DNA from: Elusimicrobia bacterium RIFOXYA12_FULL_51_18
Lineage (GTDB): Bacteria; Elusimicrobiota; Elusimicrobia; Elusimicrobiales; UBA9959
Assembly (NCBI GenBank): GCA_001800245.1
Contig: MGVA01000051.1
Span: 1-59,419 of the forward strand
Direction of reading: 5' to 3'
Length of the DNA: 59,419 nt
Numbering within the stretch: the first letter of the stretch is position 1; the number at the start of each line of letters is the position of its first letter. The notes below the pieces were generated by a model. That model ran no database searches, was not told the origin of the DNA, and was given only the letters and a program-made list of their open reading frames with translations. This document shows, piece by piece, positions 41,391 to 49,911 of the stretch. The position numbers were made by a program, and so were the translations under genes.

Positions 41391-42297
41391 ACAGCTAAAG
41401 ATTGCGGATTACCCTCTTCTGCGGAATTTTTTCGATATCGACAGCTGGCCCCTCTGCGAATATGCCCTTTCCTCCATAATAGCCTGGAACCACTGCGTTT
41501 ACGATGTGTACTACAGATTGGAAGGCAATCTGCTTTTCATCTCGGAAATAGAAATTGATAAACCGGAGAACAGGCGGCTGCTCCTGCCGCTTACGCGGCC
41601 CTTTAGACGCCCTCTGCCGGCGGAACTCGCCGGCTGGGCCGCCAAGCTGGGTTACCGCCAGTATTACTACGCTACGGAAGACTATCTGGCGGCCGCCGGT
41701 CTGCCGGAAGTGGAGAAGTTCTTCACGGTCAGCGAGCAGTCCGGCTACATGGACTATATCTATAATGCCTCCGATCTGGCCGAACTCAAAGGGCGCAAAT
41801 ATTCCAAAAAAAGGAATCTACTGGCCCGGTTCAAAAAGCAGGTGCAGGATATGCGTGAAGTAACGGTGGAACTTATCCCGCCGGATGGCAGCGAGCGGTG
41901 CATAGCGCTGCTTGACGAATGGGCCCGTGACACTAAGATCGGCGGACAACTGGAGATGTTGAACTGCGAACGAAAAGCGATACTCAACGGCCTGCGCTAT
42001 TTCGAGCCTCTGCAAATGCACGGCATTACCGTCTCCATAGACGGCAAAATAGTCGGTTTCGCTTTCGGCGCCTGGCTGTCAAAAGATACGTTCGTGCTGA
42101 ATTTTGAAAAGGCGCTGGACAATATCAAAGGGCTCTACCAGTATCTTGACAACGAATTTGCGAAGAGCTTACACAAACAATACGTTTATATAAATAAGGA
42201 AAGCGATCTTGGCAAACCAGGGTTGGCCAAGGCCAAAGAATCCTACTACCCCTGCAAAAAAGTGAAGTCGTACATACTGACTTTGAGGAAAGCATAA
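41383..42297 (+). CDS. DUF2156 (phosphatidylglycerol lysyltransferase C-terminal-like) protein
   Basis: A 304-residue GNAT-fold protein of the DUF2156 family: YPLLRNFFDIDSWPLCEYAL, LSSIIAWNHCVYDVYYRLEG, GYMDYIYNASDLAELKGRKY, KRNLLARFKKQ and the double-GNAT C-terminal half ending KGLYQYLDNEFAKSLH and YINKESDLGKPGLAKAKESY. Such domains form the aminoacyl-transferase module of MprF; stand-alone versions are common and unassigned. No membrane segments, so it is soluble. Its start overlaps the GNAT gene, and a terminator follows, giving a two-gene operon. A role in modifying lipids or cell-wall precursors is an inference. Confidence 0.9.
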   Translation: MFKQLKIADYPLLRNFFDIDSWPLCEYALSSIIAWNHCVYDVYYRLEGNLLFISEIEIDKPENRRLLLPLTRPFRRPLPAELAGWAAKLGYRQYYYATEDYLAAAGLPEVEKFFTVSEQSGYMDYIYNASDLAELKGRKYSKKRNLLARFKKQVQDMREVTVELIPPDGSERCIALLDEWARDTKIGGQLEMLNCERKAILNGLRYFEPLQMHGITVSIDGKIVGFAFGAWLSKDTFVLNFEKALDNIKGLYQYLDNEFAKSLHKQYVYINKESDLGKPGLAKAKESYYPCKKVKSYILTLRKA

Positions 42298-42320
42298 CCA
42301 CGGCAGGATGAATGAGAAAG

Positions 42321-42352
42321 CAAGAAAGCCCGGAATTATCCGGGCTTTCTTG
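42321..42352 (+). terminator. terminator of the GNAT-DUF2156 operon
   Basis: CAAGAAAGCCCGG (42321-42333) pairs with CCGGGCTTTCTTG (42340-42352), 13 bp perfect, followed by TTGTCTT on the plus strand. Confidence 0.88.
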
Positions 42353-42413
42353 TTGTCTTACACTTTCCGTTTAAACTGGTAATACAGTTGAATTTCCCCC
42401 TTAGCGGAACTCC

Positions 42414-42445
42414 GGAAACCAGGTTGAACTGCAGGATTCGGGTTA
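42414..42445 (-). repeat. 32-bp dispersed repeat, copy 2
   Basis: Inverted copy of the segment at 7919-7950, with two differences. It lies just downstream of the carboxypeptidase stop (42456) and beyond the DUF2156 terminator, again in a gap between genes. Confidence 0.65.
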
Positions 42446-42455
42446 ACGTTTACGC

Positions 42456-43781
42456 TCAATTTATCGCTTTGTACGGATTGTCGGTAACGCTGAGCATGTA
42501 AACCGCCGCCTTTATATTGTTTTTAACGGCCTTATCTAGTATCGTCGCCAGCGGGTAGAAGCTGCCGCCTTCCAACTCGGTGGTAAAAGCGAATATTTTG
42601 CCCACATCATAGGCCCAGTCACAGCCATCGCCAGTGGCCACGTACATGTCGCTGGATTTTTCCGGATCATAGCCGGTAAGCAATCCCATCTGTTTGGCCA
42701 TATTGACGAACACTTTTCGATCCTTCACGTCGGGCACCTCATTCCTACTGCCGCCATACGGATACAAAATGGCGCTGGCGTAAGAATGATAGCTGTTAAG
42801 GGTTTTCAGATTCTTGCGGGCTTCCACGAATTTTTTTATCGCCATAGTCTCAGGTTCGGAGAAAGCCGAAAGCCCGCAATAAGTGTCGGTTGCAGGAGAG
42901 TGAGAGGTGCCCTCGCCGCCGAACCAGGAGTCATAATTGCGGTTAAGGTCCACGCCGATTGATTTATCGGCATTAACGCGCATATTTTTGCGCTGCCATT
43001 TGTAGGAGCCGGTCTTGATGTCATACTCCGCACCGTCGGGATTAAGCATGGGGATCACATAAATGTCAAGATCGGCTATGTATTTAGTTATCTCGGGGGT
43101 TGCGCGGTTATCCAATAGCCACACGGCGAATAAAAGCGGGACCTCGTTGGAAAGATGCTCACGGGCGTGATGGTTGCCTATGTAAACCGCGCCTGGCTTG
43201 GCGCTGGCCTTTGTACCTTGGGCCGTAGAATTTATCCTAAGACACCAGATATCGCGGCCCTCTATGGTCTTACCGATGGAAATAAGCGAAGCGATATCCG
43301 AATTCTTGGCAACCAGCGCCTTAAGAAGCTCCGTGGTTTCTTTGAAGTTATGATACGCGGCGTCTGCGGCCGGAAAATCTTTCATATGAGCGGAGAGATG
43401 AGCTGAAAGCGGCTTTTTAAAGGCCAACAATATTCCTTTTGCCGCAAAGCCGGACATTAAATCTTTATGCACAGTGCCGGAAACCTTATCACCCTTTATC
43501 TCTACTATATCCATGCCCGCCTCAAGCAGCTTGGTGCGTTCGGATGAACCCGCGGCGGAAACAGTGACCCAGAAACGGTCATCCTGGTAAGCTTGGAGAT
43601 CCGCCGGAAGCGGGGCTGCTGGCATCCGCAGGCCCTCGGAATATTCTTCCGTAAGACGGTTCAAAATGCGGTCAAAGGAAAGGTCGCCGGAAGCACGGGC
43701 CTGCTCGGATAAGTCGGCGGAGAAAACGGGAATCAGGGAACACAGGATCGTCAAAGCAAGAGCAAGAGCTGAATTCTTCAC
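42456..43781 (-). CDS. exported M14 zinc carboxypeptidase
   Basis: A 441-residue secreted metallopeptidase. I choose GTG 43781, which follows GGAGGCTCAG and gives a clean signal peptide (MKNSALALALTILCSLIPVFSA); the frame extends only to a TTG upstream. A pro-region (about 25-135) precedes the catalytic domain (about 140-435). Zinc ligands are in GNHHAREHLS (HxxE), substrate-binding and third-ligand residues in DLNRNYDSW and NSYHSYASAILYPYG, and catalytic Glu in FTTELEGGSF. It is a carboxypeptidase T/A-like enzyme that trims peptides outside the cell. Confidence 0.95.
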   Translation of the reverse strand: MKNSALALALTILCSLIPVFSADLSEQARASGDLSFDRILNRLTEEYSEGLRMPAAPLPADLQAYQDDRFWVTVSAAGSSERTKLLEAGMDIVEIKGDKVSGTVHKDLMSGFAAKGILLAFKKPLSAHLSAHMKDFPAADAAYHNFKETTELLKALVAKNSDIASLISIGKTIEGRDIWCLRINSTAQGTKASAKPGAVYIGNHHAREHLSNEVPLLFAVWLLDNRATPEITKYIADLDIYVIPMLNPDGAEYDIKTGSYKWQRKNMRVNADKSIGVDLNRNYDSWFGGEGTSHSPATDTYCGLSAFSEPETMAIKKFVEARKNLKTLNSYHSYASAILYPYGGSRNEVPDVKDRKVFVNMAKQMGLLTGYDPEKSSDMYVATGDGCDWAYDVGKIFAFTTELEGGSFYPLATILDKAVKNNIKAAVYMLSVTDNPYKAIN

Positions 43782-43887
43782 CTGAGCCTCCAATGTTGAC
43801 TATAATCAATGTACTGTAAATAGAGTATGCGCCAAAAAAATCAACCCGACAAGGCCAAAGGGCCCAGATGCACCTAGGCCCAAAGAC

Positions 43888-44505
43888 CTATACCAAAAGC
43901 AGCCATTTCAGACCGAAAATAAGATACCATACGCCCGCTATAAACAGGGTCATACGGCCTGTATTTTTAAGGCGCTCATTTATGAAAGGCGTAGGGGCTA
44001 TAGCAGGCAGCATGAATATGGAGGTGGCGGTAAAAAAACCGGTGAAATAAAACAATCCCGCAGTAATATCGGCCATATTCACAAGACGCACGAAAGCAGC
44101 CATGAAAGGCGGACAGATATTTATGCCGGTCATAAAGCCCAAAGCCAGCGGGATCCTTTTAAAAAAAGGGCTGACCGGCAAAAAACACCGGTTCCCCGAT
44201 GGACCGCTCCGGCTTGAGAAAAGGAAAGCCAGCATGGTTAAAGCGGTCAGGAGCATGGCAAACGGGGCCAGCCAGCCGGGAAGATAAGGCTTATAGGCCA
44301 CTCCGATAAGCGTGGAGACCACCGCGAACAGGAAATAGGCGATAAAGCGTCCCGCCAGGAACTCCAGGAAGATGGCGAAATTAGCGCCCCAGAGTTTCCC
44401 CCCCTCGCTCAGCAGATAGGGAACCAGGGCCGGTAGGCAGGTAGTAAGGCAGTAGAAGCCGGTTGAAAGCCCAAGGACAAAACCTTCAAAAAGGATGGAG
44501 ACCAT
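43888..44505 (-). CDS. CcdA/DsbD-like (DsbD_2) membrane protein
   Basis: A 205-residue protein with six membrane helices. ATG 44505 is preferred because family-like sequence starts there (MVSILFEGFVLGLSTGFYCL); the frame upstream runs into a MITE. The pair of Cys in TGFYCLTTCLPALVPYLL and the Cys in MTGINICPPFMAAFVRL sit in helices 1 and 4, like the redox Cys of CcdA/DsbD-type thiol carriers. Members move reducing power across the membrane or help metal/cytochrome maturation. The upstream neighbours (zinc-ribbon protein, polyferredoxin) point to a common redox operon, now split by the MITE at 44583-44749. Confidence 0.8.
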   Translation of the reverse strand: MVSILFEGFVLGLSTGFYCLTTCLPALVPYLLSEGGKLWGANFAIFLEFLAGRFIAYFLFAVVSTLIGVAYKPYLPGWLAPFAMLLTALTMLAFLFSSRSGPSGNRCFLPVSPFFKRIPLALGFMTGINICPPFMAAFVRLVNMADITAGLFYFTGFFTATSIFMLPAIAPTPFINERLKNTGRMTLFIAGVWYLIFGLKWLLLV

Positions 44506-44582
44506 AATGGATTGATCAGCGATCCGCCGAAACCAAGAATTGGATCCAGCCGCCACTAACCTCCGGCTATTATTCGCGATCC

Positions 44583-44749
44583 AGGAGCCTGTCCGACATA
44601 AGGTTTTTAAAGCGAAATTGTCGGTTTTGAGGCCGAGCCGAAGCGACGCGAAACGAGCATTCTCGACGGAGACTGTAAGTTGAGCGACGCAAAGGCGCAG
44701 GCAAAAAACGGCAATTGCAGCCAAAATTCCTTATGTCGGACAGGCTCCT
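44583..44749. mobile_element. 167-bp MITE with 21-bp perfect terminal inverted repeats
   Basis: Ends AGGAGCCTGTCC... and ...GGACAGGCTCCT are perfect inverted repeats of 21 bp (44583-44603 and 44729-44749). The core (about 44625-44715) matches that of the 163-bp element at 32654-32816 over about 88 bp at roughly 90 % identity, but the ends are unrelated. It lies inside a redox operon and supplies the TAG stop of the zinc-ribbon gene. No clear target duplication. Confidence 0.85.
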
Positions 44750-44942
44750 AGAGCGTGACAGGCCTATTGCATTGTTTACACCACCCCGCCGTCTTGCCGG
44801 CCGCGTTCTTGCGGGTAAGGGTGACCGTCAACTTACACCCGGGGCACTTAACATCAGTGCCGGAAAGGTCCAGTTTGGCGTAATCCTTCTCAAATATTTC
44901 CTTGTTCGTGTAACGCGGCTCCACCCATTTTCCATCTTTCAT
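44748..44942 (-). CDS. small zinc-ribbon protein, 64 aa
   Basis: ATG 44942 follows GGGAGGATAATT. The 64-residue product has two CxxC pairs (VKCPGCKLTVTL and GWCKQCNRPVTL), a rubredoxin- or zinc-ribbon-like knuckle, after a polar N-terminal half (WVEPRYTNKEIFEKDYAKLD). No membrane part. It follows the polyferredoxin gene by 37 bp. The stop codon is formed by the end of the MITE, so the original C-terminus may have been longer or different. A role in metal or electron handling is inferred from its neighbours. Confidence 0.7.
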   Translation of the reverse strand: MKDGKWVEPRYTNKEIFEKDYAKLDLSGTDVKCPGCKLTVTLTRKNAAGKTAGWCKQCNRPVTL

Positions 44943-44958
44943 AATTATCCTCCCACTC

Positions 44959-44978
44959 TGTCGCACCCCGCGCTTAAC
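44959..44978 (-). repeat. 20-bp leader repeat TGTCGCACCCCGCGCTTAAC, copy 1
   Basis: Directly after the polyferredoxin stop and directly before the ribosome site of the zinc-ribbon gene. Identical 20-mers occur at 53466-53485 and 53658-53677. Confidence 0.75.
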
Positions 44979-44979
44979 T

Positions 44980-46173
44980 TCACCGCAGTCCACCCCGTAT
45001 CAGGTCGAATATGTCCTTAAAAGCGGCCGGAGCGAACAGCGCACCGACTACCCCCCCTGTAATCAGCGCGGAAAACACGAGAAAACTTTCCGGGTTCAAC
45101 ATTCGTCCAAACCCCTTCTTATTCTCTTTGAACTTAATTCCAAAGATAGAATACCGCAATATGCCGCCGGGACAGGCCGCCAGGCATTCCCCACACAGGT
45201 TGCAGTAATCAGAGATCACCGGTCTTCCATCGTTTCCCGCCTTTATGGCGCACATGGGACAGGCGTCGAAACAGGCTGAACAGGCGGAACATTCGTCCGG
45301 TTTCACGGCCACCCGGAACGGATTGATACGGCCCCAGAACGCCTGCCAGGCTCCGAACGGGCAGAGGAAGGAACAAAAAGTCCTTTTTTTTGTAAGGAGC
45401 GGCCCGGCCAGCAATGCGGCCAAAGCAAACAACATAAGCGCCAGTTGTATCTTCCGAATAAATCCGTCATCAGGGTCCAGGAACGCCGTTGTCAACTTGA
45501 ACGGACACAACCACAGACAATAGACCGGCAACATATAGGACAAAGACACCAGCAGCAGAAAAATAAGCAACGCTGCGGGAAAATCCCGGAATTTTCCCGA
45601 CAGAAATCCCGCCTTTATCAACGGTTTCTTCGGCAGGGCGGAAAGCCCATCGTCTATGCCGCCGTAGAAACAGGCCCACGAACACCAGGCCCGGCCTATG
45701 ACGAGAGTGAAGAAAAGCCATAAGAACGCCAGACTCAGAGGCCCCCAGAGCCGCCAATCCCCGCTCATCAGAGCCAGATACTGCTGATATAGATAATTAA
45801 AAAACGAAGGCGCTATGGCGACATGGCAATAAGGCGTATCTTTAAAACAAGAGCTTGCAAAAACCTTTGACAAAAGACTCATCTTGAAATGGACGAGGAA
45901 AGAAAGCGCCATACCGGAGAAAAACAGCCTCCGGTAAAACGAAACCCTGCCGGTATAGAAAATAAAAAAAGCCGCCGAAGCGGTAAACAGCGCCCAGACA
46001 AGGGGATAAGCTGAATGCAGTTCCCCGCCGGAGATGCGCCGGGAGAAGAACGCCACAGGCAGCAGCACGGCGGCGGAAAAGACCAACGCCGGCATTAAAC
46101 CGGAACCATCATTCAAAACCGACCGCCCCGGTTTGTTCACCGTTCCGCGGTTAAAAACATTGAAGATATTCAT
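44980..46173 (-). CDS. membrane polyferredoxin (NapH/YccM-like 4Fe-4S protein)
   Basis: A 397-residue inner-membrane electron carrier. The N-terminal two thirds has about six to seven helices with the cytoplasmic Cys motifs of the NapH family: RAWCSWACFYGG, YCLWLCPFK and FCSFLCPFGAWQ. Two 4Fe-4S ferredoxin motifs follow at about 290-350: CSACSACFDACPMC and CNLCGECLAACPGG. A final membrane helix (FLVFSALITGGVVGALFAPAA) closes the chain. Such proteins pass electrons between quinone-linked and extracytoplasmic redox systems. With the zinc-ribbon and CcdA-like genes downstream it suggests a trans-membrane electron or thiol supply unit. Confidence 0.92.
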   Translation of the reverse strand: MNIFNVFNRGTVNKPGRSVLNDGSGLMPALVFSAAVLLPVAFFSRRISGGELHSAYPLVWALFTASAAFFIFYTGRVSFYRRLFFSGMALSFLVHFKMSLLSKVFASSCFKDTPYCHVAIAPSFFNYLYQQYLALMSGDWRLWGPLSLAFLWLFFTLVIGRAWCSWACFYGGIDDGLSALPKKPLIKAGFLSGKFRDFPAALLIFLLLVSLSYMLPVYCLWLCPFKLTTAFLDPDDGFIRKIQLALMLFALAALLAGPLLTKKRTFCSFLCPFGAWQAFWGRINPFRVAVKPDECSACSACFDACPMCAIKAGNDGRPVISDYCNLCGECLAACPGGILRYSIFGIKFKENKKGFGRMLNPESFLVFSALITGGVVGALFAPAAFKDIFDLIRGGLR

Positions 46174-46290
46174 TACTTTACTCTACCCTACCTGCTGCCG
46201 GAGAAAAAACGAAAATTCCGGAAATTATATTACAAGTATCATTATACCAAGCTTCCCAAATAAAAAACGATCTCAGCCGGAATTTTCGGG

Positions 46291-46296
46291 TATAAT
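46291..46296 (+). promoter_or_regulatory. -10 box TATAAT just before the start of the spermidine-synthase-like gene
   Basis: Perfect TATAAT ending 8 nt before ATG 46305. The predicted transcription start lies 1-3 nt before the ATG and there is no ribosome site, so the message is probably leaderless. No clear -35 box. Confidence 0.5.
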
Positions 46297-46304
46297 ATAT
46301 CAAA

Positions 46305-48407
46305 ATGCTCTCATTTTTTATACTGGGATTTTTTTCCCTGGTCGTACAGGTCCTGGCGCTCAGGGAACTTTCAGGACTCCTGACGGCGCATGAAGCCGCT
46401 TTGGGCCTGGGCCTCTCCGCCTGGCTCCTCTGGACCGCGGCCGGGCTGGCGCTTGTGCTGAAAAATCACCGGCTGCAGGAACGGCTGAACGGTTCCAAAG
46501 GACTTTTAAGCGCCTGCGTACTGTTCGTACTGGCCGCTGGAATAAATTTTATCCTGCTGAGAAAGGCGGGGATCCTGCTCAAACCAGGGCTTCCGCCCGG
46601 CCTCCTGGAATTGATTATTTTCAGTTTCGCCCTAACACTGCCAACCGCTCTGACGAACGGCATCTGCATAGCCCGTGGCTTATCCGAAAAACGCGTGGCC
46701 TTTTATTGGGCTGAGACTTTCGGCGCGGCCGTCGGCGGCCTGTTTACCCTGTTCAACTCCGCTTTTTTCCCAGGCACAGACCCGCTCCTCATTACCGGCA
46801 CGGTCGCGCTGGCGCTTATCTTCTCTATAGCGGATATTCCTTTGACTAGCGCCCGAAAGCTCGCGCCCGCCGCGTTAACCTGCGTACTATTCTTCGGCGG
46901 CAGCCGTCTGACGCCCCCTTTCGCCCTGCCCGGCTTATTTAAAACCGCGGAGGCCTATGCCAGGACAACCGGCTCACGCATGGCCATCCTGGAATCCTCC
47001 GGGCAAAAAACCTTAATCGAGGACGGCGGCGTGCTCATCCAGCTCCCTCTTACGGAACAGACCGAAGTCTCCATCCAGCTCCCGATGCTGGCCCATAAAA
47101 AGCCGGAAGAGATCCTGTTCATCGGCCCCGCGGGGCTGTTCCTGGCCGCCGAAGCCCAAAAGCATAAGCCAAAAAATATTACGGTTTCGGACCCCGACCA
47201 TTTCAGGACGGAATTCTTAATAGGGCGGGCCGGTATGAAACCGGAAGGGATACGGCTGGAACGGACGGACGCACGGATACTGCTGAATGCGCGCCCCGGC
47301 GCCTACGACCTGATCTTTCAGACGGTACCTGAACCGCTTAATGCCGCGGCGAACCGCTTTTTCACTTTGGAATTTTTCCGGAAAGCAGGGGCGTCCCTGA
47401 AAACCGGCGGTATTCTGGCTTTCACCTTGCCGTTCTCGGAAAATTACCTGCCGCCTGAACGAGCATACTTTGCCGCCTCCATACTCGCCACAGCGGCCGC
47501 GGCCTTTAAATATGTGGAGCCGGCGCCCGGCGGAAGGCTTACGGTACTCGCATCAAATTCCCCCATGGACCTGGCCCCTGAAACGCTGGCGCGCCGCTGC
47601 GCTCAACGGAAAATACACAATCACTATGCGGTGCCGGCCAATCTTCCCTTCCTGCTGGATCCTTACCGCAGACAATGGGCGCTGGCCATGCTGGCGAAAG
47701 CAAAAAAACCGCCGCTTAACACGGACCTGGACCCCGTGGCATATTTTTATCTTTGGAAGATGTGGCTGGCGATGTTCGTCTCACCCGGCACCCTGACCGG
47801 CCTGGCGCTGATATCAGTGGCGTTGCTCCTGCTTTCCAGCCGCCTGCTTCGCCCGATGGAATTGCTGCGTGACAAAGAGTCCGCGGGAGTATTTATTGCC
47901 GGCTTCTGGGCCATGGGATTTGAAGTGGTCTGCCTGTTCATGTTTCAAACATACAGCGGGCAACTTAGCTGGAAGATGGGAATATTATTTTCGGCCTTTA
48001 TGGCGGGATCGGCGGCCGGGGCTTATATTTTTAAAACCGCCTCCCGTTTAATGACGCGCGCCGCCGCGCTGATTTTAGCGCTGGCGCTGACGACGTGGTT
48101 TTACGTTTATGCTCCGGGCCTGGGCGCCATAACGCCATTACAGCTGTTCCTTCTTTTCATGGTTTTACTCTCCGCGGGAGGATTCTCGCTGGGCGCTTAT
48201 TTTGCGGCCGCGACTGGGGGCGTGGATAACAAAGCAGTGCGTCTTTATTATTCGGATTTATTGGGCGCGGCTTTGGGCGGGTTTATTTTTTCAGCCGCCC
48301 TCATACCTTTGGCCGGGCTGCGCGCCTCATTACTCTGGGCCGCGGGAGCGATCATAGCGGGGCTATTAATAGAAAGTTTCGGCCATGCCGCCGCAATTAC
48401 CGACTAA
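46305..48407 (+). CDS. multi-pass membrane protein with spermidine-synthase-like domain
   Basis: A 700-residue protein of the fused transporter/spermidine-synthase type. About six N-terminal helices (FFILGFFSLVVQVLALREL is typical), a soluble Rossmann domain at about 210-430, and about seven C-terminal helices (GFWAMGFEVVCLFMFQTYSG repeats the N-terminal pattern). The soluble part resembles aminopropyltransferases (EEILFIGPAGLFLAAEAQKH, NRFFTLEFFRKAGASLKTGG) but the usual GGGDG cofactor loop reads GPAG, so spermidine synthesis is doubtful. Related proteins are found beside cytochrome and redox genes. Function unknown. Confidence 0.8.
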   Translation: MLSFFILGFFSLVVQVLALRELSGLLTAHEAALGLGLSAWLLWTAAGLALVLKNHRLQERLNGSKGLLSACVLFVLAAGINFILLRKAGILLKPGLPPGLLELIIFSFALTLPTALTNGICIARGLSEKRVAFYWAETFGAAVGGLFTLFNSAFFPGTDPLLITGTVALALIFSIADIPLTSARKLAPAALTCVLFFGGSRLTPPFALPGLFKTAEAYARTTGSRMAILESSGQKTLIEDGGVLIQLPLTEQTEVSIQLPMLAHKKPEEILFIGPAGLFLAAEAQKHKPKNITVSDPDHFRTEFLIGRAGMKPEGIRLERTDARILLNARPGAYDLIFQTVPEPLNAAANRFFTLEFFRKAGASLKTGGILAFTLPFSENYLPPERAYFAASILATAAAAFKYVEPAPGGRLTVLASNSPMDLAPETLARRCAQRKIHNHYAVPANLPFLLDPYRRQWALAMLAKAKKPPLNTDLDPVAYFYLWKMWLAMFVSPGTLTGLALISVALLLLSSRLLRPMELLRDKESAGVFIAGFWAMGFEVVCLFMFQTYSGQLSWKMGILFSAFMAGSAAGAYIFKTASRLMTRAAALILALALTTWFYVYAPGLGAITPLQLFLLFMVLLSAGGFSLGAYFAAATGGVDNKAVRLYYSDLLGAALGGFIFSAALIPLAGLRASLLWAAGAIIAGLLIESFGHAAAITD

Positions 48408-48420
48408 AACCGGAAGGGCT

Positions 48421-49911
48421 TTATTCCCTGAAAGAATCTACTGTAAAAACATAAATAGAGGCGTTCTTATCCTGCCAGCAATCCCGCTCAAGCCCCGCTT
48501 TCTGGAAACACAACTCGCTTAAAAAATCTTTTTTGCCGGGTATTTGCTCCCAGACCTGCGGCAGGAACAGTCCTGAATGGCCGTCCTTAACCACAACCAC
48601 TCCGTGCTTGCCCTGGACTATTTCTTTGGCGTTAGGCGCTTTTTTGAGCGGGGAGAGAACTGAGATCTCCGCCTTTATTTTTTCCAGTTCCGGTTTCTCA
48701 AGGGGTCTGAAGCGCGTATCCGCAAAAGCGGCCGCGTTGGCGCCGTAACGCACGGCATCCAGTAAACCCATCCGGGGCTCGATAGTGCCTACGCAGCCGC
48801 GCAAAGCCCCGTTTTCGGTAAGCGTAACAAAAACCGCGGCGGGGAGATTAAAAGCGTAATCTTTTGAAAGCAGGTCGTTTTTTGATTTTCTTCCCAAAAG
48901 CCGGTTCTCTATCTCGGTCCTGGCCTCACTTAACAATTCTTTTTTCTGTCCCGGACTCAGAGTTATTTGACCAGGAACAACTTTAAGGGCTCCGACAAAA
49001 GCGCCTGCGATATACCCCACTACTTTTTCCGGACCGGTAAGATCAGGGGCGCGGTCATAGGAATCCGCGTACTTAAGCTCCACGAACCGGGAAGGACCTA
49101 ATTCGTTCACGGCGGCCATGGCCGCCCCCACCGCGGCCTCTCCACAGGCGCAGGTTTCAAGCCCGGGCACATCCTTTGCAAGCAGTATCCGGTTAGTCAA
49201 CCAGAAATATCCGGGATCCATGGCAGCTATCGCCAACGAAAGGGTCTTGTCCGCCGCCAACGCATCTTCATGCCTAGGATAATGCGAGAAGTCGGTGGAT
49301 ACCACTATCAGCGCCTTTTTTCCTTTAAGCTTCCGGCCGAGCATCCGGCCGATCTCCGCCAGTTCGTCCGGACCGGCATTATTGAGTACGGCCGGCAATA
49401 TTTTGAAAGGTTTTTTAAGCCGCCGCTGCAGGAACGGCAGTTGAACTTCTATAGAGTGCTCGTTAAGATGCGCTTCAGTACGGTTTTCAAATAACGGGCT
49501 GGCCTTAATAAGCTCGGCGGCGAATTTTTCATCCACCGGAACCTTGCCCAAAGGCGTTTCATAATAGCCTTCGGCCAGCAGGGCCGCGCCTTTTACGGCC
49601 ATGGTATGCCCGACGCCGAGAATAACCACAAGATCGTATTGCGTATCTATAACATTATAGGCGTAGGCGGCCATGACGCCGGAAAAGTCATACCCGGCAT
49701 GAGGAGCTATAATGGCCCGGACCCGGCCCGTAAGCCGGGTGGGCACCGCCCCGGCCAGAGCGGAATCCACGAATTTGGAAAGTTCCTCTTTATCCGCCGG
49801 ATAGAATTTTCCCGCGAACGCCGCTTCCCGCGCAAAGCCAACGCAATTAAAAGTCAAAATAAAAAACGCCGGTAAAAACTTCCCAGGGTTCATAAACTTA
49901 TTAATGGACAT
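48421..49911 (-). CDS. exported MEMO1-AMMECR1 fusion (AmmeMemoRadiSam proteins B and A)
   Basis: A 496-residue protein with a signal peptide (FLPAFFILTFNCVGFA) followed by two complete domains. MEMO1-like, about 30-315: FAGKFYPAD, IIAPHAGYDFSG, GVGHT, NEHSIEVQLPFLQ, STDFSHYP and CACGEAAVGAAM keep the three metal-ligand His and the active-site Cys of the MEMO/dioxygenase fold. AMMECR1-like, about 325-496: FVTLTENGALRGCVGTIEP with the LRGC(V/I)G signature, RFRPLEKPELEKIKAEISVL and FLPQVWEQIPGKKDFLSELC. In most genomes these are separate or cytoplasmic. Overlaps the protease/TPR gene by 11 bp; the radical SAM partner is two genes upstream. Biochemical role unknown. Confidence 0.93.
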   Translation of the reverse strand: MSINKFMNPGKFLPAFFILTFNCVGFAREAAFAGKFYPADKEELSKFVDSALAGAVPTRLTGRVRAIIAPHAGYDFSGVMAAYAYNVIDTQYDLVVILGVGHTMAVKGAALLAEGYYETPLGKVPVDEKFAAELIKASPLFENRTEAHLNEHSIEVQLPFLQRRLKKPFKILPAVLNNAGPDELAEIGRMLGRKLKGKKALIVVSTDFSHYPRHEDALAADKTLSLAIAAMDPGYFWLTNRILLAKDVPGLETCACGEAAVGAAMAAVNELGPSRFVELKYADSYDRAPDLTGPEKVVGYIAGAFVGALKVVPGQITLSPGQKKELLSEARTEIENRLLGRKSKNDLLSKDYAFNLPAAVFVTLTENGALRGCVGTIEPRMGLLDAVRYGANAAAFADTRFRPLEKPELEKIKAEISVLSPLKKAPNAKEIVQGKHGVVVVKDGHSGLFLPQVWEQIPGKKDFLSELCFQKAGLERDCWQDKNASIYVFTVDSFRE

